Source: Seribacter sulfatis (GTDB lineage: Bacteria; Verrucomicrobiota; Verrucomicrobiia; Opitutales; Seribacteraceae). From it: a stretch of 64,000 bases of DNA. Both the position numbers and the translations under genes were made by a program. Below, one piece after another: positions 26,412 to 34,100 of the stretch; the stretch's first letter is position 1, and each line of letters opens with the position of its first letter. The stretch lies in NCBI RefSeq assembly GCF_964187635.1, contig NZ_CAXLMO010000038.1, forward strand, positions 1 to 64,000. The letters are read 5' to 3'. Under the pieces are notes generated by a model that saw only the letters and a list, made by a program, of their open reading frames with translations, searched no databases and was not told the DNA's origin.

Positions 26412-26657
26412 ATGATGAGTTCTGATTCTACTCCTTTGAGTTCAAACTCCAGTAATCAGAGTGTGGTTATTACATTCCCCACAGATCCAACTGAGGTAGT
26501 CTCCAAAGAAGAAATTGGTAAATGGGTAGACTTGCTAATGGAAATGCCGGAACCTAGGAATTCCGGTGCTGATTTCATCAACAAGGGACTTGAGCAATTC
26601 GATGATCCCTTGGGCTGTGTTGCAGAAAAAATTCTTTCAGAAGAAAATTTAAGATAG
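26412..26657 (+). CDS. Small acidic protein of a duplicated family (copy 2)
   Basis: 81 residues from ATG 26412, with an alternative ATG one codon later; a GTG at 26370 would give 95. It shares KEEIGKWVDLLMEMPEP and DDPLGCVAEKILSEE with copy 1, while the Ser/Asn-rich N-terminal third is largely different. The single Cys in the tail (CVAE) is kept in both. Function unknown; its size, acidity and post-transcriptional-looking leader suggest a regulator or adaptor, which is inference. The stop lies 3 nt from the convergent phosphatase gene. Confidence 0.65.
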   Translation: MMSSDSTPLSSNSSNQSVVITFPTDPTEVVSKEEIGKWVDLLMEMPEPRNSGADFINKGLEQFDDPLGCVAEKILSEENLR

Positions 26658-26660
26658 AAT

Positions 26661-27149
26661 TCAATTTTTTTTGGGATATTCAAAATTTTCGATTGCACAA
26701 CTTCCCACTTCGAGAAAATTCCATTTATCGGTTTTACTACTTAAAATTACCACTCCACATGTTGGGATACTTGAGATTGAACTCGATCCCAATAAGTTCG
26801 CGAGATGGGTAATGGTTGGGTTGTGAAATACTAAAGCAACGGAACTTATTTCTGAGGGAAATGTTTGAATTTTATCCAAAATTGTAGAGGTGGATCCTTC
26901 GTATAGTAGTTTGTCATATTCTACTCTTTGTAAAGGACACCATTGAGCTTTAATTAATGCGATTGTTTCTTTTGCTCGGCATGCAGTCGAAGAAATAATT
27001 TTTTCTGGAGAAGCGTAAAGGGATTTTAGTGTTTTGCCCATATTGGGGGCATCTTGTAGCCCTCTTGCATTTAATGTTCGTTCGTGATCTTGAATTTGGC
27101 TGTTGTCCCAAGAAGACTTTGCATGTCGAATTAAGAATAGGTTTTTCAT
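26661..27149 (-). CDS. SixA-like phosphohistidine phosphatase (histidine phosphatase superfamily)
   Basis: 162 residues from ATG 27149, where the protein starts MKNLFLIRHAKSSW. The longer open frame to 27,239 would overlap the divergent lipoprotein gene and adds no domain. The RHG-type motif LIRHAKS carries the phospho-accepting His; SSTACRAKETI holds an Arg of the phosphate pocket, and VFHNPTITHLANLL gives the second His. SixA removes phosphate from phosphohistidine on signalling or PTS proteins; the partner here is unknown. Confidence 0.85.
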   Translation of the reverse strand: MKNLFLIRHAKSSWDNSQIQDHERTLNARGLQDAPNMGKTLKSLYASPEKIISSTACRAKETIALIKAQWCPLQRVEYDKLLYEGSTSTILDKIQTFPSEISSVALVFHNPTITHLANLLGSSSISSIPTCGVVILSSKTDKWNFLEVGSCAIENFEYPKKN

Positions 27150-27204
27150 TGCGGTAAGTTTTTTTCGTATTGCACGAGTCGGACTATTCTTCACCATATC
27201 AATT

Positions 27205-27774
27205 ATGAGATCAATTATTCTTTCGTTCGTATGGATCACTTTTTACTTGGGGGGATGTAGTGATCAGGATCCCGAATCTGACACTCAAAACACAGAAACC
27301 GCTTTCATTGAAGTAGAGAAGAGCGAAGATTTGGTGATCGATGATCGATTTAGTTCAAAAGATCGTGATGTAGTCAAAATATTTGCCGATTTTGAAAAAC
27401 CGATTGCGACCTTTCCCACGATTGAGCAACGCGAAGCAGTTACCCAAAAAAATGGTCGTCTATATCGTAAAGATTTATGGGACGAACCTTTTACCGGTAC
27501 TGTGATTGAAAATTTCTCCGATGGATCACTTTCGTTAAAAACCTCTTATTACAGAGGATTACCCCATGGGCAACAAGTCAGGAATTTCTCCGATGGGCAA
27601 AGAGCCCTTGAGGCAAACTTTGATCAAGGTGTCCTCGTGGGGGTTAAATCGAGATGGTGGCCCAATGGAGTAATAAGGGAAGAGGCTTACTGGAGTGAAG
27701 GGAAGTATATTGGACGTCGTTTGTGGGATCGAACTGGACGACTAATAAAAGAGGAAATTACACCTCAAAGTTAG
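27205..27774 (+). CDS. Lipoprotein with MORN/YwqK-like repeats
   Basis: 189 residues from ATG 27205, giving a short signal sequence with lipobox YLGGC (Cys near 17); an upstream start would displace the signal. The C-terminal half has repeats of about 22 residues with G-x-x-x-G-x-x-x-x-x-F/W-x-x-G/D-x-G patterns (EPFTGTVIENFSDGS, GLPHGQQVRNFSDGQ, VLVGVKSRWWPNG), as in MORN/YwqK proteins. Role unknown. A second protein of this type is encoded at 45,895. The stop overlaps the convergent gene by 4 nt. Confidence 0.75.
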   Translation: MRSIILSFVWITFYLGGCSDQDPESDTQNTETAFIEVEKSEDLVIDDRFSSKDRDVVKIFADFEKPIATFPTIEQREAVTQKNGRLYRKDLWDEPFTGTVIENFSDGSLSLKTSYYRGLPHGQQVRNFSDGQRALEANFDQGVLVGVKSRWWPNGVIREEAYWSEGKYIGRRLWDRTGRLIKEEITPQS

Positions 27775-28664
27775 CTTCTTACTTTTTCACTTTCCTGAAT
27801 TTTTGATACATACTCAGAAAAGTCTCCGACTCGGATAATGGATAGGTTCTCAATCACCTGCCTTCTTTCAATTGCACGAAGTAATTCGAATGATTCGTCG
27901 CTTATGTCGTCTGGCACTACTACGACGAGATGACGTGACTGGAGTCTGAAATTGGTATCGCTCAGTGTTTGAATTAAAGAAATTTCGTCACTATTTTCCC
28001 AAGTATTTCTAATTTCAACTCCAAGTGATAAGGAAGGAATCCACAAATCTGTTTCGCCGACTGAGTATCTCTTTCTTACCTCCAATTTAAGGGCCAATAA
28101 CTTGTATTCACAAATATGAATCAGATCCATAATCGAAGCAGAATTACTTAATAATGATTCTTTTTCTTTTAGCACAAGGGATGAAAGGTAGGCGATCAAG
28201 TCGCCATGATGAAGCATCTGCATTCTTTCTCTCGCAAAACTCCGCAGGTGAGGATCTGGAAAGAGAGTGTCCAAAGAGAGTGTCTCGTTATTATTTTGTG
28301 CTGGATTGAATGTTTTGTTTTCAATTTTTAAAATAGCAGGTTCAAGGTCTTCTGGAAAAGGAATCGTGTGGACGCGAAGATCGTAACTCGCTTGCTTTCT
28401 AGACATTTCGCTCAGCTTCTCTCGAAGCCATATACCAAGGTAGAAAACATTTTTATTATTTTCATATCCAACTTCTCTGTATCCTTTTACTTTTTCCCTG
28501 AATGCAAATACGCCCTTATCATAGTACTCGTATGGTCCATCCAATTTATTTACCGATGCGGCAACTTCTTCAATTAAGTCTCGATCATCTTTCCAGTCTC
28601 TTCTCCTCCGGTGGTAAACTGGGGTTCCAATCGTCGATGCTCTCGGTCTTTCAAATCTAGGCAT
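27771..28664 (-). CDS. Hypothetical protein with possible PD-(D/E)XK-like nuclease fold
   Basis: 297 residues, no signal peptide. The N-terminus is very basic (MPRFERPRAS, YHRRRRDWKDDRD). A long helical region follows, and the C-terminal third reads VGETDLWIPSLSLGVEIRNTW and then SRHLVVVVPDD, resembling a restriction-type core: Glu, Asp about ten residues before an E-x-K-like EIR, then a beta strand. Arg replaces the usual Lys, so activity is doubtful. The fold call is inference from a short motif. It stands alone, convergent with the lipoprotein gene. Confidence 0.6.
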   Translation of the reverse strand: MPRFERPRASTIGTPVYHRRRRDWKDDRDLIEEVAASVNKLDGPYEYYDKGVFAFREKVKGYREVGYENNKNVFYLGIWLREKLSEMSRKQASYDLRVHTIPFPEDLEPAILKIENKTFNPAQNNNETLSLDTLFPDPHLRSFARERMQMLHHGDLIAYLSSLVLKEKESLLSNSASIMDLIHICEYKLLALKLEVRKRYSVGETDLWIPSLSLGVEIRNTWENSDEISLIQTLSDTNFRLQSRHLVVVVPDDISDESFELLRAIERRQVIENLSIIRVGDFSEYVSKIQESEKVRS

Positions 28665-28775
28665 TTTTATAGAATAAGATAATTTAAGAACACTTTCAAT
28701 CTATATTATGTCAGGAATTTTAAAGTTTTCATATTGTTGCATTGAATAGGGAAGAGTGTTTGAATTCAATTCCTT

Positions 28776-29501
28776 ATGAGAATCATAAAAGTTGAATTTT
28801 TCTTTAGTGTTTTTTTATTACTGCTGATTTCTTTAACTGATTCTTTCGGAGAATTAAACAAATCACAAGTTTCCCCGTCCGGAAACGAAGCAAATAGCAC
28901 ACTGTTAAAGCAAGAGGTTATTAGAGTTATTAAACCTGGAGTCTTTGACTACCAATCACAGGATTACATGGTTCGGATGAGAGTATGGGGAGTTGAGTTT
29001 CCTAAGCGGGAACAACCTGGTTACAATGAGGCACTCACATTTAGTGAACAAAAACTCTTATCTGTCTCCCCGAAAATTCAAATAAGGCAAGAATTTGATT
29101 TGCAAAATTTGAAAGTGGTGGAAGTTACCATCATGAATGGGCAGATGAATTTTAGTAGGGAGGCTATTTCGCTTGGAATTGGCTGGCATTCAGAAAAAGA
29201 ATCGAACCGTTACGGTCCTTTTGTAATCGCTCAGCTAAAAGCGAAAAGATTAAATTTAGGAATTTGGGCTAATAATTTTAACTACAAGCAAATTCAATCC
29301 CCTTCTTCCATACCCACACCTCGGCTTCCCGGAATGTACAATAGCCAAAGATCTTTCGTCCCATCGCTTAGTTTTTGGGTGACTACTTTTGGAAAGATTC
29401 ACCGACCAGGGTGCTCTTTTTATCAAAGAGGGCGGGGGAATTTGACCTCAAAACCCCAAGGACTTGATTGTCGAATATGTGGAGGTCGGAACTCGAAATA
29501 A
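28776..29501 (+). CDS. Secreted staphylococcal-nuclease-like protein with Cys/His-rich tail
   Basis: 241 residues with a signal peptide (hydrophobic stretch about 9-24). Residues about 45-170 read like an SNase/TNase OB-fold: RMRVWGVEFPKREQPGYNEAL, then a strand-rich part and AISLGIGWHSEKES with LGIWANN. The usual catalytic Asp/Arg/Glu set is not clearly retained. The last 40 residues form a separate module, TTFGKIHRPGCSFYQRGRG to CRICGG, with one His and three or four Cys, probably a small metal site. Followed by an A/T hairpin. Confidence 0.68.
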   Translation: MRIIKVEFFFSVFLLLLISLTDSFGELNKSQVSPSGNEANSTLLKQEVIRVIKPGVFDYQSQDYMVRMRVWGVEFPKREQPGYNEALTFSEQKLLSVSPKIQIRQEFDLQNLKVVEVTIMNGQMNFSREAISLGIGWHSEKESNRYGPFVIAQLKAKRLNLGIWANNFNYKQIQSPSSIPTPRLPGMYNSQRSFVPSLSFWVTTFGKIHRPGCSFYQRGRGNLTSKPQGLDCRICGGRNSK

Positions 29502-29509
29502 TTAAAAAA

Positions 29510-29533
29510 TTTAAAAAAATGTGTTTTTTTAAA
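29510..29533 (+). terminator. Candidate terminator after the SNase-like gene
   Basis: 10-bp A/T-only inverted repeat (TTTAAAAAAA / TTTTTTTAAA) with loop TGTG and a run of seven T in the 3' arm, 8 nt after the stop. The absence of G/C pairs makes it weak as an intrinsic terminator, though its placement between two unlinked genes supports the role. Confidence 0.4.
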
Positions 29534-29575
29534 GCGTAGTATTGTAGAATTCGCAAAAACTTATATACAACCCTT

Positions 29576-30769
29576 ATGTATTTACCAAATATCAACGAAT
29601 TCCCAAAGTTTTCTTTAAAGCGTCTTCTCAGTACCTGTTTTGGCAATAATGATTCAGGAGGGAAACAAATCTGCATATTAATTGATCTTCCTGACCTTGC
29701 TTTGATGCACGGGCACAAATTTTTGGATTCTAGCGAGTTTTCTGTTCAGAAGTATGCACACGATGTCTTTCTTCGAGATTTAAAAAACGGAGTATCACAG
29801 GATCTCAATTATTCGGGCAATGACATATTTGCATTCAAAACTACTGGCGGAAGCAACCTAGATCCGGAGGATGCAGCAACTAATTTCAACGGTGATTCTC
29901 TTTCCTTGGAAAATGATATTTATCCAAAATATGATATCATACTTGCGATTACTGATTATTCATTAACTGCACCATTAACTGCTTCTGCTAAGATTCATGG
30001 CTTTCGTGGTGCTACACTGCATGGTGTTAATGATATAATTTTGAACTCAGGTTTAGCGGTTGATTACAATGAAATTAGCAAACAATCTGAACTCTTTAGG
30101 AGTGTATTAGATCAGTCTGATTCCTTTGAACTCGACTTTGAAGTGTTGGGGAAAAAGTCTACACTCACAATCAATTGCCAAAACCAATCGGCTCAGAAAA
30201 GTCATGGTCTTTGCCCGGGGGGGATACCCGATGTTGCAAATCTTCCCGCCGGTGAAGTTTATTTTGTTCCCACATCTGCCTCGGGATCATTTCCATTTCG
30301 TTTTTCGGACGGTACGCTCGCCCAGATGGAGGTTGATAACGGAGCAATTATAAATGCCTCGCTCATTCGAGGAGATCAACAGAAAGTTGATGACCGCAAC
30401 CAGCAACTCAAGGAAGATCCTGCAACCGGTATAATCGGAGAACTTGGCTTTGGTACTCAATTACTACCTTTCTCTGGTAAAGATATTCAAGATGAGAAAA
30501 TACTCGGTACTTGTCATGTTGCCACCGGACGGAGCGATCATTTAGGAGGTTCATTAACCCCTGACCTTTTCAATTCACGGATGAATGCATCGCATGATGA
30601 TATTTTATATGCACCACCAAAGACTCCTGAAATTAATGTTTCGGAAGTAAGAATGAACAAAAATGGGGAGAGTATTAGTATTTTAAAGGACTTTCAGCCC
30701 ACTGCTTTTTTACTGGATCATCTCTCCTCTGAGTATCCGGTTGAAAAATTTCTAACCAGTGTCTCCTAA
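29576..30769 (+). CDS. Diverged M29-type metallopeptidase-like protein
   Basis: 397 residues. The C-terminal half matches the aminopeptidase T/M29 pattern: LPAGEVYFVPTSASGSFPF, then GELGFGTQLLPFSGKDIQDEKILGTCHVATG with candidate ligands Glu, Glu and His, then GGSLTPDLF and NASHDDILYAP with His-Asp. The N-terminal half is much less similar to the M29 enzyme at 21,758. Likely a metalloenzyme, but a peptidase role is not secure because dioxygenases share this fold. Overlaps the next gene by 11 nt. Confidence 0.65.
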   Translation: MYLPNINEFPKFSLKRLLSTCFGNNDSGGKQICILIDLPDLALMHGHKFLDSSEFSVQKYAHDVFLRDLKNGVSQDLNYSGNDIFAFKTTGGSNLDPEDAATNFNGDSLSLENDIYPKYDIILAITDYSLTAPLTASAKIHGFRGATLHGVNDIILNSGLAVDYNEISKQSELFRSVLDQSDSFELDFEVLGKKSTLTINCQNQSAQKSHGLCPGGIPDVANLPAGEVYFVPTSASGSFPFRFSDGTLAQMEVDNGAIINASLIRGDQQKVDDRNQQLKEDPATGIIGELGFGTQLLPFSGKDIQDEKILGTCHVATGRSDHLGGSLTPDLFNSRMNASHDDILYAPPKTPEINVSEVRMNKNGESISILKDFQPTAFLLDHLSSEYPVEKFLTSVS

Positions 30770-31109
30770 CAGAAGATTTTTTTTATTTTATTTAACAGGA
30801 TTTTTCCTGTTCACAGTTTCTGTTTTTGGCTTTCGACAAGCACCTTCTGTCCCTCGTGCACCCTCAGTCAGTAAAGTTCGTACTGTTCCAAGCTTCGGTG
30901 CCTTCAAGCGTGCACCCTTCGTACCCTCCGCTCGAATTGCTCGAAAATCACCAGGCGCTCCTCGTTCTCCCACTGCTAGATATCCAAAGCGTGTCAAGCG
31001 CCCACCTTTAGTTAAACGTCCTAAGCCGGTCAGAAACACTCCGTTTGTTCAACGTGTGCCTACATCCAAAAGAGTTCCTTATGTAAGACGAGTACCGAAG
31101 AGGTCATGA
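30759..31109 (+). CDS. Small secreted basic Pro/Val/Arg-rich protein
   Basis: 116 residues from GTG 30759. A clear signal peptide (charged MSPNRR, then a hydrophobic run to VFGF) is followed by about 90 residues of short irregular repeats such as APSVPRAPSV, RAPFVPSARI, VKRPPLVKRP and KRVPYVRRVP, with almost no acidic residues. Such composition suggests an extended secreted polymer binding an anionic surface, nucleic acid or polysaccharide; this is inference. The overlapping minus-strand frame is a shadow of the repeats. Confidence 0.6.
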   Translation: MSPNRRFFLFYLTGFFLFTVSVFGFRQAPSVPRAPSVSKVRTVPSFGAFKRAPFVPSARIARKSPGAPRSPTARYPKRVKRPPLVKRPKPVRNTPFVQRVPTSKRVPYVRRVPKRS

Positions 31110-31120
31110 GTTAGATCCTT

Positions 31121-31145
31121 CCGAGTTCACTCGGGCAAAATTTTT
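31121..31145 (+). terminator. Candidate terminator before the giant gene
   Basis: Hairpin CCGAG-TTCA-CTCGG (31,121-31,134) followed by GCAAAATTTTT. The stem is 5 bp of mostly G/C, and the T-run begins about 6 nt after it, so efficiency may be low. It lies 12 nt after the small basic protein gene and would isolate it from the giant gene. Confidence 0.4.
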
Positions 31146-31177
31146 CCCTAAAAGCTTTGCAATACGACCTTATATTT

Positions 31178-31183
31178 AGGAGG
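31178..31183 (+). promoter_or_regulatory. Strong Shine-Dalgarno sequence setting the start of the giant protein
   Basis: AGGAGG, nine bases before ATG 31193. It is notable because most genes in the window have no recognisable Shine-Dalgarno sequence. It fixes the start at 31193, giving a good signal peptide, rather than at the TTG at 31157, whose codons include this site. Confidence 0.75.
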
Positions 31184-31192
31184 TTATTGTTA

Positions 31193-34100
31193 ATGTTTGT
31201 GCGCTTACCTATTTTTGCTCGTTGGAGTAATTGCATCCTCGTTTTTTGCAAAAGGTTGCTGGTTTGTTTGTTTTTGCTTTTTTTGTCTCAGCACAGAGGG
31301 TATTCGAGCAACCAAGATGGTAGTATGAACCAGACATATTCGGTGGATTGGAATGGTACGGTCTTCTTAGTGAGTGGGGATGGGTTTTTGAATTCATCCT
31401 TTCCCACTTTGTCATTATACGAAAATAATTATTATGTTTTTAACAATAACAGCACTGGGGAGTTTCGTTTTTCTGTAGGAGAAGATAACAATACTCAATA
31501 TTCAAGCCTTGATGTTTGGAACAACGGGTCTTACAGCAGTGACGAATATTTGTTGTACTCCCCTGAGTTAAATTCTTCCCGAATCCTTTACTATTTCAAT
31601 CCCGAAGATAACGCTTCGGTTGGCCAAATTAATATTTCTCCTCATGATTCACAATTTTTTCATCCCCAAGTTAATGTAACTTCTTTTAAATTTGGTCAAT
31701 CGGTTGCAATTAATGATTGGAACCAAACTATTATTGGTTCCCCGGGGGAGACAATATCTCATGACGGTGCAATTCATGTTTTCAATAAAGAAGTAAATGG
31801 AAGTTACTCTTACCTTGAAGAAATTGTTCCTCCTGTGTTGGGTCAAAATGGCCAGTTTGGCCATGCATTGGAAGTAGAAAACCAATTTCTTTTTGTGAGT
31901 TCGCCTGATAGTTCGACTTATTCCGGTTTAGTCGATGTTTTTACTCGCGAATCGAATGGAAGTTATGGATTTACGGAAAGCCTGAATACCTTTGCAGATA
32001 ATTTGGACAGTTTTGGTTGGGATATTTCTGCCTCTGGTAATTATTTGGCAGTCAGCTCACGACAATCCATCAACAATGGTGGTGGTAAAATCTCAATTTT
32101 TGAAAATAATGGTACTAATTGGGGTAATGTTACTGTTTTACGTGCAGATGATAATCAAAGTAATGATGAATTTGGTTACTCATTAAACCTTTCTGGTTCT
32201 CGTCTACTTGTAGGTGCACCGAAAGCGGACGCTAATGGTACTGATTCGGGAGCAGCCTACATTTTTGAGCAAAATGGATCGGGATGGAATCAAACTGCAA
32301 AGCTATCTCCGAGTGGTTTATCGGCTGGCGATGAGTTTGGATATTCAGTCTCGTTAGCAAATAATTTGGCCTTCGTCGGAGCGAGGCAAAAAGATGGAAA
32401 TAGAACTAATGCGGGAGCGGTTTATATTTTTCATCTTAATGGACTGAACTGGGAGCAGGTTTCAATAATTTATCCACCCCAAGACCAATCCAATCAGTTT
32501 TTTTCTTCTGACTTGAAAGTAAACTCGGATATTCTTGCTGTCTCCTCACCCAGTCAGGGTGAGGGGTATGTATATTTATATCGTGTGGAAAACAATGGTT
32601 CGAATATTTCATTGATTTCGAGCCTGGGTCTTGATGAGGCCAATTCCACGGATCAGGGTTTTCTTTCTATCGCATTGAAAAATGGAACCGCGATAGTTGG
32701 AATTCCTGGAGATAGTACTTTTGCGGATGTCGGTGGTGGTGCTTTGGCGTTTCATAATGATGCATGGCAAATGAAGGTTTTACCCGAGTTGGCGCCGATT
32801 ATTGATCATAATGCATCGAGAAATCATACTATCGCGGAAGATAGTGGAATCTATCAATATGACTTCAACGGTTCACATCCATTTGATTCAAATTTGATTT
32901 GGTCTCTATCCCTCCATCCAGATGGTAATGCAAGTTTTGATTTAAATTCTACTACTGGCATGTTTTCTTACACTCCAGATGGCAATTTTAGTGGAATTCA
33001 TGAATTTCAAGCGACTCTTTCAAATGAAAATTACTTCGATGTAGTTGATTTTAATGTAACAGTCACACCGGTTCAGGATGCTCCAATATTTATTACCACC
33101 TCTCTTCCATCAGGCATGGAAGGAGATGATTATAACCAAACTATCTCCGTTTTTGACGCCGATGATGATGACAACCTATCTTTGAGTTATAACTCTGCTT
33201 TAGTGGGTTTAAACGTATCCGGGTTTAATATTGTTGGAGTTCCGGATGCAGGAAGTGCGAATGGACAAGCATATCAGGATTATAATGTTACTCTTTCGCT
33301 TAATGACGGGAATGTTAGTGTCCAAGGAATATTCGATATTCGGATTCTCAAGCGCAATAACCCGCCACAAATTTGGGTGAACGGAGATTCTAATCTATCA
33401 GTTTTACCTGATATTACTCTAAGTGAGGATTTTAATGAGACTACTTGGTATGCCTCTTTACCATTTTTAGACTACAATGATTCAGACGGTCATTTAGTTG
33501 ATCTTAATGTGACCGTTTATCCAACCTATGGGAATCTGACTTGGGACATTAATGCAACCGATTTGAACAGGAGTATTTCCTATACTCCGCTTGTACCTCA
33601 TTTCAATGGAACTGATTCCTTTACGATGATTTTAAGAGATATTGAAGGGGAGGGTAATAAATCTACTGTATTAACTTTTAACTTGGTGGTTTCTCCAGTC
33701 AATGACCCTCCAGTAATTTCGTCTGTGCCTTCCTCCACTGTCGTAAATGAAGGTGATATGTTTCATTACCCACTGGTGTTATTGGACCCAGATCTTAGCG
33801 ATGTGGGAAGCACGGAGGTGCTCAATGTGACGGTTGAGAACCTTCCTCCCAGTGGATGGTTGGAATACAATTCCACCACTCAGATTTTATCGGGTACGCC
33901 ATCTTGGTCGGACTATGAGGACGCGGGACCGAGGCTAATAGTCATTAAGGTGTTTGATCATGCTGGATTGGAGGATACTCAAGCATTTACCCTTCAAGTT
34001 ATCCCTGATAACTATCCACCAGTGATAACACAGGGGGCGACTTTCTCAACCTCCCTGAATGAGGATTCAGTTCTCAATACGTGGAGTGGGCTTGATTTAT

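Noticed and set aside
30788..31039. Minus-strand frame opposite the basic repeat protein
   Set aside because: Its Gly/Ala/Arg repeats simply mirror the Pro/Val/Arg codons of the plus strand, and the plus-strand protein has a signal peptide.
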